Part shown: positions 20,510-30,790 of the stretch, in pieces
Layout of the letters: the number at the start of each line of letters is the position of its first letter
Numbering within the stretch: the stretch's first letter is position 1
Assembly (NCBI GenBank): GCA_963830725.1
Contig: CAWHNO010000007.1
Location: 74,362-138,361 of the forward strand
Reading direction: 5' to 3'
Length of the DNA: 64,000 bases
From: DASSUW01 sp963830725
GTDB lineage: Bacteria > Actinomycetota > Thermoleophilia > Solirubrobacterales > Solirubrobacteraceae
Notes under the pieces: generated by a model
Databases searched by the model: none
The model's input: the letters and a program-made list of their open reading frames with translations, nothing else
Told to the model about the DNA's origin: nothing
Program-made: the position numbers and the translations under genes

Positions 20510-22813
20510 ATGACCGCCTCGCCCACGCGCACCGCGCTGGCCTGGGAGTACTCGCCCGCCCCCGAGGCGACCGACCACATCCGGCTGGCCGACCGCTACG
20601 GGCTGTTCATCGGCGGCGAGTGGCGGGAGGCCGAGGCCTACGAGCCGACCATCAACCCCGCCACCGAGGAGCCGCTGACCGAGATCGCGCAGGCCTCGAC
20701 GGCCGACGTCGACGCCGCGGTGGCGGCCGCGCGCGAGGCGCTGCCGCGCTGGCAGCGGCTGCCCGCGCTCGAGCGCGGCAAGTACGTCTTCCGCATCGCC
20801 CGCCTGATCCAGGAGCGTGCGCGCGAGCTGGCGATCGTGGAGTCGCTCGACGGCGGCAAGCCGATCCGCGAGTCGCGCGACGTCGACATCCCGCTCGCCG
20901 CGGCGCACTTCTTCTACTACGCGGGCTGGGCCGACAAGCTGCGCTACGGCCTCGCGGGCCGCGACGTCGGGCCGATGGGCGTGGTCGGCCAGATCGTGCC
21001 GTGGAACTTCCCGCTGCTGATGGCGGCCTGGAAGCTCGCGCCGGCGCTCGCCTGCGGGAACACGGCCGTGCTCAAGCCGGCCGAGACGACGCCGCTGACC
21101 GCGCTGCTGCTGGCCGAGATCTGCCAGGAGGCCGAGCTGCCCGCGGGCGTGGTCAACATCCTGCCCGGCGACGGCTCGACCGGCGCCGCGCTCGTGCGCC
21201 ACGAGGGCATCGACAAGATCGCCTTCACGGGCTCGACCGAGGTCGGCAAGGACATCCAGGCCGCCACCGCGGGGCGCGACATCGGCCTCACGCTCGAGCT
21301 CGGCGGCAAGTCGGCCAACATCGTGTTCGACGACGCGGCGATCGACCAGGCGGTCGAGGGCATCGTCAACGGCATCTTCTTCAACCAGGGCCACGTCTGC
21401 TGCGCCGGCTCGCGGCTGCTGCTGCAGGAGAGCGTCGCCGAGGAGGTCATCGAGAAGCTGTGGCGGCGGATGGGGCTGCTGCGCGTCGGCGACCCGCTCG
21501 ACAAGAACACCGACGTCGGCGCCATCAACTCGGCCGCGCAGCTCGCACGGATCGAGGCGCTGGTCGACGCCGGCGAGCGCGAGGGCGCGACGCGCCGCAC
21601 CGTGCAGTGCACGCTGCCCGAGCGCGGCTACTGGTTCCCGCCCACGCTGTTCACCGACGTCGCGCCCGTCAACCGGATCGCGGTCGAGGAGATCTTCGGC
21701 CCGGTCGTCTCCGTGCTCACCTTCCGCACCCAGGCCGAGGCGATCGAGAAGGCCAACTCCACCGCCTACGGCCTGGCGGCCGGCATCTGGACCGACAAGG
21801 GCTCGCGCGCGCTGGCCGTGGCGCGCGGCCTGAAGGCGGGCACGATCTGGCAGAACACCTACAACCAGTTCGACCCGACCTCGCCGTTCGGCGGCTACAA
21901 GGAGAGCGGCTTCGGCCGCGAGGGCGGGGCGGTCGGCCTGCGGCCGTACGTGAAGCTCGCGATGAGCCGCCTGCCCGTCGTCAAGACCTACAAGCTCTAC
22001 GTGGGCGGAGCGTTCGCGCGCAGCGAGTCGGGCCGCCACGTGGCGGCGACCGACCACGAGGGCAACCACGTCGCCAACGCGCCGCGCGGCACGCGCAAGG
22101 ACGTCCGCGACGCCGTGCGCGCCGCCCGCGGAGCGCTGCCGGGCTGGCAGGGCCGCACGGCCTACAACCGCGGCCAGATCCTCTACCGCTTCGCCGAGGC
22201 GCTCGAGTCGCGCGCCGACGAGCTGACGAGCGAGACCGCGCGGCTGCGCGGGATCGAGCGCGGCGCGGCACGCGCCGAGATCGAGGCCGCGGTCGACCAC
22301 GCCGTCCACTACGCGGGCTGGACCGACAAGCTGCACGCGGTGCTCGGCGGCGTCAACCCGGTCGCGGCGCCGCACTTCAACTTCACCTTCCCGGAGCCGA
22401 CCGGCGTCGTCGGCGTCATCGCCCCCGAGGAGCCCGACGTGCTCGGGCTGGTCGCCGAGATCCTGCCGCCGCTGGCGGGCGGGAACGTCGTCGTCGCGCT
22501 CGTCTCGGAGCGCTGGCCGCTGCTCTCGCTGCACCTCGGCGAGGTGCTCGGGGTGGCCGACGTGCCGGCCGGCGTCGTCAACCTGCTCTCGGGCCTGCGC
22601 TCGGAGCTGGTCAAGCCGCTCGCCGGCCACCGCGACGTCGACGGGATCCTCGACGCCACCGGCGACCCCGAGGTGGTCCGCCTCGCCGCCGACAGCGTCA
22701 CCCGCGTGGCCAAGGCCCGCGACGACTACCTCGACGTCGCGAGCCTCGACGGGCTGTCGCGGATCGAGCCCTTCCTCGAGCTCAAGACCGCCTGGCACCC
22801 GGTCGGGACCTGA
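20510..22813 (+). CDS. Double-domain aldehyde dehydrogenase (second domain degenerate)
   Basis: A 767-residue protein with two tandem aldehyde dehydrogenase domains. The first (~1-490) is complete: the general-base Glu in LELGGKSANIVF, the nucleophile in FNQGHVCCAGSR, the NAD-binding region GQIVPWNFPLLMAAWKLAP and EEIFGPVVSV. The second (~495-767) starts YKLYVGGAFARSESGRH and keeps FPEPTGVVGVIAPEEPD, but ends before any catalytic Cys and is only ~270 residues long; it is probably structural. Placed directly after deoC, the likely job is oxidation of acetaldehyde to acetate or a related aldehyde step in deoxyribose use. The gene is intact despite its length. Confidence 0.9.
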   Translation: MTASPTRTALAWEYSPAPEATDHIRLADRYGLFIGGEWREAEAYEPTINPATEEPLTEIAQASTADVDAAVAAAREALPRWQRLPALERGKYVFRIARLIQERARELAIVESLDGGKPIRESRDVDIPLAAAHFFYYAGWADKLRYGLAGRDVGPMGVVGQIVPWNFPLLMAAWKLAPALACGNTAVLKPAETTPLTALLLAEICQEAELPAGVVNILPGDGSTGAALVRHEGIDKIAFTGSTEVGKDIQAATAGRDIGLTLELGGKSANIVFDDAAIDQAVEGIVNGIFFNQGHVCCAGSRLLLQESVAEEVIEKLWRRMGLLRVGDPLDKNTDVGAINSAAQLARIEALVDAGEREGATRRTVQCTLPERGYWFPPTLFTDVAPVNRIAVEEIFGPVVSVLTFRTQAEAIEKANSTAYGLAAGIWTDKGSRALAVARGLKAGTIWQNTYNQFDPTSPFGGYKESGFGREGGAVGLRPYVKLAMSRLPVVKTYKLYVGGAFARSESGRHVAATDHEGNHVANAPRGTRKDVRDAVRAARGALPGWQGRTAYNRGQILYRFAEALESRADELTSETARLRGIERGAARAEIEAAVDHAVHYAGWTDKLHAVLGGVNPVAAPHFNFTFPEPTGVVGVIAPEEPDVLGLVAEILPPLAGGNVVVALVSERWPLLSLHLGEVLGVADVPAGVVNLLSGLRSELVKPLAGHRDVDGILDATGDPEVVRLAADSVTRVAKARDDYLDVASLDGLSRIEPFLELKTAWHPVGT

Positions 22814-22981
22814 ACCACGGGTAAGAACTCGGACCGGAAACCGGCGCGGCAGGCTCGGGTTCTCCGTTACCTTCCCGCTCAAATACGGGGGGTACGGCCG
22901 CGGAGCCGCGCGATCCAGATCCTGCAAGGCCCAACCGCGCGCGACGGCCCCGACCTATCGCTTCACGAGGGGGGTTGGGTT

Positions 22982-25717
22982 TTGCGACTTTTCACAACGG
23001 TGCGGCGCGCCGCGATGGTTGCTGCCGTGCTCGCGCTGCCGTCGACCGGCGTCGCGATGGCGCACATTCCGCCAGGTGAGCCGGGCACGGACTCCGATGT
23101 GTCACCGGTCGCGGTCTTCGGTGCCGGTTCCGGTGAGAAACAGCATGGCTCGCCCGGCGGTCATTGCCGGCGCGGGCGCGAGAACTACCAGCTCGTATCG
23201 AGGCTCGAGCTGACGGGCCGGTTCGGCAACATCGTGCCGGAACAGATCGCAGACGTATCGGTTCACAAGGGGTTCGCGTATCTGAACTCTTGGAACGAGC
23301 CGACCTGCCAACGCGGTGGGACGTACATCGTCGACATCCGCAACCCTGCGAGCCCGCGGGAGATCGGGTTCCTTCCCGCGCCGACGGGGTCGATCAACGG
23401 CGAGGGCGCGCACGTCGTGACCTACAACGGTCGCGACATCATCGCGACCAACAACGAGCCGTGCACGTTCGCCAACGCCGAGAACGCGCCGGCCGGGCCC
23501 GGCGGCACTCGGGACGTGACAACGAGGCCTCAAGTTCGGCCGGCCGGCGCGGCGACCGGCGGCGACACGGCGGGGAGGCTCGATGGTCGGACGGACGTGC
23601 CGCACTCGATCCACAGCACGGTGATGTGGGAGCTCGGCGGCAGGCTCTACCTGATGACATCGACAACGTCGAGCTGCGCGACGTCGACATCTTCGACATC
23701 AGCAACCGGCCGTGCCGGTGCCCGTCGCCGAGTACGAGCTCCTCGAGTCTTCCGCAGATCGAGGACTCGGGACATCGGGTCCTTCCTCGGCACCTTCCAT
23801 CACGACTCGAAGGTCAAGATCATCGACGGTCGCGCGATCGCGCTCACGTCCTACTGGGACGGCGGCTACGTGACCTATGACGTGACCGACCCGCGGTACC
23901 GCAGTACATCGGCGACTCCTCGTTCCTGGGCCCGGATCCGCTGACCCACCTCACGCCCCCGGAGGGCAACGCCCACTACGCGGAGTTCTCGCACGACAAC
24001 AGGTTCATCCTGGCGCCGACGAGGACTTCACGACGCACCGCGCCGGCAGCTTCGACGTGGAGGGGACGGAGTACCCGGCGTCGGGCGTCGGCGGCGGCGC
24101 GCCCGCGGCGATGCTGCCGGACCGCGTCATGAACGGGCCGACGGTCTACGGCGGTTACGCCTGCCCGGGCTCCTGCCGGGCCGCAGCGCTCGGCCTACAA
24201 CTTCGCCTCGAGGCGGGCGAGGAGGCGATCTCGTCCTCCAGCGCGGGCCGACCGGCGACAGCAACAACCCCGAGGAGGCGTGCTTCCGGGGCAGAAGGCC
24301 GAGCGGGCCTGGGACGCCGGCTGGCGGAACGTCCTTTCGTCACCGCCAGCAGCGTGCCGAAGAGCGACAGCGTGCCGTCGCGGTTCGTCGCATGATCTCG
24401 ATCAGGACGCGCTCTGCTGCGGCCAGTCGATGTGCGACGGCCCGCCGCAATACGGCACCCGTATGACGACGAGGCGGAGATGGCGGCGATGGGCACGTCG
24501 GCGACAAGGTGAGGGCGACTCGCAGTTCGACGGCTGGGGCTACGCCCACCTCTACCGCACGAGGCGGGCAAGCTCACGCGCCGTGGAAGCTGGGCGGTGG
24601 AGGAGTCGCTCGACGAGCGGTTCTCGACGGTGTTGTGACTCTCACCAGAGAGCCGCGGCCCTTCTTGCCCTTGTTGAACTTCACCGCGTTGGCGTGCGTG
24701 TGGCCGGCCACGTTCGGCGACCACGGGTACTCCGCGAACAGCGCCTTCACGACCAGGGCGGCAACAACTTCTGGGGCGTGGAGTGGTTCAACGGCCCGGG
24801 AGACCGTGAACGCCTGGCCGCGTTCTCCGACCGCGACTACGGCCTGTACATCCTGCGGTACACGGGACCGGGCGCGGCAACTGCGCCGTTCTGCGAGGAC
24901 GCGCTCGCGTTCACACGGCGGACCGGCCGGTGACCGTGCCGCTGACCTGCACGGACCCCAACACCGGCAACGTGCTGACTCGGCGATCGTCGAGCCAGCC
25001 GGGCAACGGCACGGTCGCGCCGCAGGGCGATCGGGCCGTCTACACCCCGCGGAGGGGATTCGCGTCTTGGAGCCCTTCGTGCCGCGGTGCAACGGCGTCG
25101 AGCGGCGCGGGTCGCGGGTCGCGAGCCGGGCTCGAACCGCCTCCGCGGGACTCCCGGCCACACGTCATCGCCTGCTCGTCGTTGCCCACAGATCGACGCC
25201 GGGGCCGGCAATGACAAGGTGGCCGCCGCGCAGGGCGAGGACTGCGTCGGCGGGCGGGCGGCGGGACGACATCGTCGGGGTGCAGCATCGTGACGCGCTG
25301 GTCGGCGCGAAGGCAACGGCGAGCTGGTCGTTACTTGCGCGCGCGCTTGAGCTCGGAGCGCAGCCACCGGTACTGCGGGTCCGTCGAGACCGCCTCATCG
25401 GCGGCAGGGGAACGACTACCTCGGCGACGGTTCGAACGACGACAGGTTGATCGGCGGTTGGGGGCGCGACTCGATCAAGGCCGAGGCCGGCAACGACCGC
25501 ATCTCCGGCGGTAGCGGCGATGACGCGATCAACGCCGGATCCGGCCGCGGCCGCATCAACGCGGGCCCGGCGACGACAAGGTCAACGCGGTCAACCTCAA
25601 TAGGAACCGCATCCGCTGCGGTCCGGGCAGGATGCCGTCTGGGCGAACACCGCGACCGCGTCGCGAGCGGACTGCGAGAAGATTCGAATCACGCGTTGCG
25701 TCGCTGCGAAGGCGTAG
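22982..25717 (+). pseudogene. Secreted LVIVD-repeat protein with C-terminal RTX-like repeats, many frame breaks
   Basis: Reading across frames gives an exported protein of ~900 residues. TTG start at 22982 with RBS GAGGGGGG; signal peptide (MVAAVLALPSTGVAMA); LVIVD-type propeller repeats (GTYIVDIRNPASPREIGFLP; NVELRDVDIFDISN; GGYVTYDVTDP); a PA-like segment; more LVIVD; an Ig-like stretch (TCTDPNTGNV, YTP); then glycine/aspartate repeats of the calcium-binding RTX kind (NDRISGGSGDDAINAGSG) and the end DCEKIRITRC. At least a dozen single-base breaks occur between 23.5 and 25.7 kb, many more per kb than elsewhere. Whether these are real decay or poor sequence cannot be decided here. Function of such proteins is unknown; cell-surface binding is likely. 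Confidence 0.7.
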
Positions 25718-25989
25718 ATAGCTCGCCGGTGCCCTCGGAGTCGTCGAGCTGCTCGGCTTCGGCGTGTAGCCGAAGCCGTGCTTGCGGCCGGTGCCGATCA
25801 GCTGCGGTACTCGGGCTTGGAGATGATCCGCCGCGTCGGGGTCCGGCGGGACCGCCGGCCGCTGGCCGCGTCTGGATGAAGGCCGGGAGGTCGCCGAAGG
25901 CGGCGAACAGCTCGTCGTCGGAGGCGCCCAGGGCGAACCGGCCGGGGTCGAACGCCGCGCTCGGGAGCACCTGCTCACGGTGCTCGACG
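25718..25989. other. Gap between the LVIVD/RTX and PhoD genes, no supported gene
   Basis: The PhoD protein's N-terminal signal and first strand should lie here but no plus-strand frame reads like them. The minus strand is open (25689-26075) with odd but protein-like composition (for example ASDDELFAAFGDLPAFIQT), not recognised. A strong hairpin lies at 25754-25778. Confidence 0.4.
25754..25778. terminator. Strong hairpin 3' of the LVIVD/RTX gene
   Basis: CGGCTTCGGC (25754-25763) and GCCGAAGCCG (25769-25778) form a perfect 10-bp stem with the loop GTGTA. It lies 37 bases after the TAG at 25717. No T-run follows, so it would be an atypical terminator or an mRNA 3'-end stabiliser. Confidence 0.4.
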
Positions 25990-27256
25990 ACGTCGAGCGG
26001 TCGGGGCGGCGTGCGGCTCGAGGTCGCGCGCGACCGCGACTTCCGGCGCGTGGTGGCGCGCAGGACGATCGCCACGAGCGGCGGGCGCGGCTACTCGGTG
26101 AAGGCGCGCGTCGGCGGCCTCGAGCCCGACGAGCGCTACTACTACCGCTTCGAGACGCGCGACCGGAAGCCCGGTCGGGCGCTTCCAGACCGCGTTGCCG
26201 GCTGGATCCAGCCCGTTCGTGGTTGCCGCGTGAGAGTACACACGGCAACGTCGAGCCCGGCGCGCGACGAGAGCGGCGCCTGGGCGACTCCATCAGGCCG
26301 GGATACGCGCGGCGACGGCGGCACCGACGGCGCGACGACACGATCGGCGAGCGAAATCCGAGAACCCGCGCGATCGTGGGCGCGGCGCTGACGCTCGCCG
26401 ACTACCGCGCCAAGTACGCGCTCTACCGCTCGACAAGGCGCTGCGTGACCTGCACGCGAAGTTCCCGATCGTCGAGACCTGGACGCCGAGGTGTAGAAAA
26501 CGCGGGCCGCGACGGCGGCGTCGAGCGCGTCGAACCTGCGCCGGCGGCGCGGGAGCGCCGCACGGTACAAGGTTGTTCGAGCTGATGCGTTCATCGCGCG
26601 CCGGAGAGAGGGGTCGACCGCGCCGCGCGTCGAGCAACGTCGTCCGGACAGCCGACCACTCCGTACTCGTTGAGCTGCTGTGCGGCCAGCCGTCGCCCGC
26701 GGTGTCGCGACGCGCCCAGCTTCGCGCGCTTGTCGTTGCCCTGCTTGACCGGGCTAGCTGCGGTTGGCGTTGACGGCGCGCACGGTCGTCGCAACGAGAC
26801 AGACTGCAGGCCAACGCCACCGGCGGCGCCTACGACGACTTCGACTCCTGGCAGGGCTACCCGCAGCGAGCGCGAGGAGCTGCTCGCGCACATCAGGCCG
26901 CGGGCATCGACGACGTCGTCTTCATCACCGGCGACATCCACCCGTTCGTCGCCGGCGACGTGCGTACGAACACGGGCGACGGCGAGATCGTGGCGGTCGA
27001 GTTCGTCAGCGGCTCGGTCACCTCGGCGACCTTCGGCGAGAAGCGACCTGCGGGTCGCCGGCGGCGCGTGCAACAGCAGCAGCGACCGAACCCGTCACCG
27101 GCCCGGCTCCTCGACGCGCTGCGCGGCATCAACCCGTGGGTCGACCTAGCCGACTTCGACCACCACGGCTACGGCGCTCGTCGAGGCGTCGCGCACGGCT
27201 TCGACGTGCACGCTCAAGCGCGTGGAGACGATCAGCGGCGCTCGCGCGCGACGTGA
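25990..27256 (+). pseudogene. phoD: Alkaline phosphatase D (PhoD-like), heavily frame-broken
   Basis: Joined across frames this is a PhoD-type metallophosphatase. The Fn3-like N-domain is clear (VRLEVARDRDFRRVVAR, YSVKARVGGLEPDERYYYRF), then GDSI, the helix LTLADYRAKYALYRS with LHAKFPIVETWDDAEV, later FDSWQGYPQEREELLAHI, the metal-binding VVFITGDIHPFVAGDV and the C-terminal INPWVDLADFDHHGYG. The protein-start region is missing, and 26570-26800 is shorter than in normal PhoD and hardly recognisable. At least ten breaks are present. Known PhoD enzymes are secreted by Tat and hydrolyse phosphodiesters such as teichoic acid. The gene either is decaying or is badly sequenced. Confidence 0.7.
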
Positions 27257-27421
27257 CGCGGACGGGTCCGCTACGGTCGAGCGCGGCCAGACGGCGACGA
27301 GGGCGGCAGCGGCCAGAGTGCGAGGGCGGCGCGGGAAAGCAGGTGGCGATCCTAGCCGCGGCTCTCCGTGGTGCCTTGGACGAATGTCGGTGTACCGCCT
27401 CGCGCGGCGGGCACCGGCCGA

Positions 27422-29038
<1,617 letters not shown>

Positions 29039-29044
29039 GGCGTC

Positions 29045-29050
29045 AGAGTA
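29045..29050 (-). promoter_or_regulatory. -10 hexamer for the mutase gene, leaderless spacing
   Basis: On the minus strand TACTCT ends six bases before the ATG at 29038; there is no Shine-Dalgarno. Confidence 0.5.
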
Positions 29051-29094
29051 TCCGCGCGATCAACGCGGCCGTCCCGGCATCGCTGCCTCCGGGC

Positions 29095-29100
29095 TAGGCT
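29095..29100 (+). promoter_or_regulatory. -10 hexamer for the VOC gene, leaderless spacing
   Basis: TAGGCT ends six bases before the ATG at 29107. Confidence 0.5.
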
Positions 29101-29106
29101 CGGGAG

Positions 29107-29475
29107 ATGGTCTCCAGCATCTTCCCGATCCTGACCACGCGCGACCTCGGCGCGGCGCTCGGCTTCTACCGCGACCTGCTCGGAGCGACGGTGACGTACG
29201 AGTTCCCGGCGCCCGACGGTGAGCCGGGCTACGTCGGGCTCGAGCTCGGGTCCTCGCAGCTCGGCATCGGCCGCGATCCCGAGGCGACCGACGGGCCGAG
29301 CGCCCGCTTCAGCCTCTGGGCCTACGTCGGCGACTGCGACGCGGCGGTGGCGCGGCTGCGCACGGCGGGCGTCACGGTCGTCGAGGAGCCCGCCGACCAG
29401 CCGTGGGGCGAGCGGATGGCGAGGGTTCTGGACCCGGACGGCAACCTGGTGCTGATCGGGCAGACCGCGGCGTAG
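29107..29475 (+). CDS. VOC superfamily protein (glyoxalase/bleomycin-resistance type)
   Basis: A complete 122-residue VOC protein with two beta-alpha-beta-beta-beta modules: SIFPILTTRDLGAALGFYRD, then GLELGSSQLGIGRDP; and second module RFSLWAYVGDCDAAVARLR followed by RVLDPDGNLVLIGQT. The PWGERMARVLDPDGN stretch is typical of small antibiotic-binding or lyase-type members. The metal-ligand pattern is not complete enough to call a glyoxalase I. It sits head to tail with selA, only ten bases away, and may share its transcript; a separate selA -10 overlaps its stop codon. Confidence 0.85.
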   Translation: MVSSIFPILTTRDLGAALGFYRDLLGATVTYEFPAPDGEPGYVGLELGSSQLGIGRDPEATDGPSARFSLWAYVGDCDAAVARLRTAGVTVVEEPADQPWGERMARVLDPDGNLVLIGQTAA

Positions 29476-29478
29476 CAT
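29473..29478 (+). promoter_or_regulatory. -10 hexamer for selA overlapping the VOC stop codon
   Basis: TAGCAT includes the TAG stop of the upstream gene and ends seven bases before the selA ATG at 29486. Confidence 0.45.
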
Positions 29479-29485
29479 CCGCGCC

Positions 29486-30790
29486 ATGAGCGAGGCGCTG
29501 CGGTCGCTGCCCCCAGTCGACGCTCTCGCCGCGGATCTCGACGCGCCGCGCGCGATCGCGGTGGCCGCCGCGAGGGCGGTGCTCGCGGAGCGGCGGGCGG
29601 AGCTGCTCGGCGGCGCGGCCGGCGAGGCCGACCTCGTTGCCCGCGCGCGAGCCTGGGTGGAGGACGCGCAGCGGCCGCGGCTGCGGCGGGTGCTCAACGC
29701 GACCGGGGTGATCGTGCACACGAACCTCGGTCGTGCTCCACTCGCGGCGGCGGCGCGCGAGGCGGTGGCGCGGGCGGCCGAGGGGTACGGCAACCTCGAG
29801 CTCGACCTCGACGACCGGGGAGCGCGGCTCGCGCCACGACCACGTCGCCGGGCTGATCTGCGAGCTGACCGGCGCCGAGGCGGCGCTGGCCGTCAACAAC
29901 TGCGCGGGCGCGGTGCTGCTGGCGGCCGCGGCGCTCGCCGGGCCCGACCGCGAGGTGATCGTCTCGCGCGGCCAGCTCGTGGAGATCGGCGGCGGCTTCC
30001 GGGTGCCGGACGTGATCGCGCAGGCGGGCGCGCGGCTGGTCGAGGTCGGGACGACGAATCGCACGCGGCGCGCCGACTACGAGGCCGCGATCGGGCCGCG
30101 GACGGGCGCGATCCTGCGCGCCCACCCGTCCAACTTCCGCCAGCTCGGCTTCGTGCAGGAGGTCGAGATCGAGGAGCTGTGCGAGCTGGGCGTGCCGGTG
30201 ATCGACGACGTCGGCTCGGGCGTGCTGGCCGACGAGATCGCGACGCTGCGCGAGGAGCCGGCCGTGCGGCGCTCGGTGCGGGCGGGGGCCGCGCTCGTGT
30301 GCTTCTCGGGCGACAAGCTGCTCGGCGGGCCGCAGGCGGGGCTCATGGCCGGGAGCGCCGAGGCGGTCGCCGCCGCGCGCCGCCATCCGCTCGCCCGCGC
30401 GCTGCGGCTCGACAAGCTCGGCCTCGCCGCGCTGGAGGCGACCCTGCGGCTCTACCGCGACCCCGAGCGCGCGCGGCGCGAGATCCCGGTGCTGGCGATG
30501 CTGACCGCGGACGAGCGCTGCTGCGGGCGCGCGCCGAGCGTCTCGCGGAGGCGATCGGGCCTGGCGCCGAGATCGTGCCCGCGGTGGCGAAGGTCGGCGG
30601 CGGCGCGCTCCCGCTGCTCGAGCTGCCCGGCCCGGCGGTGGCCGTCGCCGGCGTGCCGGACGAGCTCGCCGCCCGCCTGCGCGCCGCCGACCCGCCGGTC
30701 GTCGGCCGGATCGAGGACGGCCGGCTGCTGCTCGACCCGCGCACGCTGACCGACGACGAGCTGCCGCTCGTCGCCCGCGCGCTGCGATGA
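29486..30790 (+). CDS. selA: L-seryl-tRNA(Sec) selenium transferase
   Basis: PLP enzyme that converts Ser-tRNA(Sec) to Sec-tRNA(Sec) using selenophosphate. About 435 codons, in the usual size range. The family start (LRSLPPVDAL), RRVLNATGVIVHTNLGRAPL, LAVNNCAGAVLLAAAALA and the PLP-lysine loop VCFSGDKLLGGPQAGLM are all present; the C-terminus has VGGGALPLLELPG. Breaks near 29820 and 30525 join without loss. The stop codon overlaps the selB start (ATGA), so selA and selB are one operon. The tRNA(Sec) gene selC and selD for selenophosphate are not in the window. Presence of the pair predicts selenoproteins in this genome. Confidence 0.93.
   Translation: MSEALRSLPPVDALAADLDAPRAIAVAAARAVLAERRAELLGGAAGEADLVARARAWVEDAQRPRLRRVLNATGVIVHTNLGRAPLAAAAREAVARAAEGYGNLELDLDDRGARLAPRPRRRADLRADRRRGGAGRQQLRGRGAAGGRGARRARPRGDRLARPARGDRRRLPGAGRDRAGGRAAGRGRDDESHAARRLRGRDRAADGRDPARPPVQLPPARLRAGGRDRGAVRAGRAGDRRRRLGRAGRRDRDAARGAGRAALGAGGGRARVLLGRQAARRAAGGAHGRERRGGRRRAPPSARPRAAARQARPRRAGGDPAALPRPRARAARDPGAGDADRGRALLRARAERLAEAIGPGAEIVPAVAKVGGGALPLLELPGPAVAVAGVPDELAARLRAADPPVVGRIEDGRLLLDPRTLTDDELPLVARALR

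Noticed and set aside
20441..22927. 828-codon antisense frame over the aldehyde dehydrogenase
   Set aside because: Antisense of a high-GC gene with strong third-position bias stays open by chance; its composition is typical shadow and the plus-strand protein has a full catalytic set.
22814..22981. Riboswitch or tRNA in the gap before the LVIVD gene
   Set aside because: No cloverleaf, anticodon stem or conserved riboswitch core could be found; only an RBS before the TTG start is clear.
25447..25717. CRISPR-like spaced repeats in the Gly/Asp-rich region
   Set aside because: The repetition is at the protein level (RTX-like GGxGDD units), with varying DNA and no fixed spacers.
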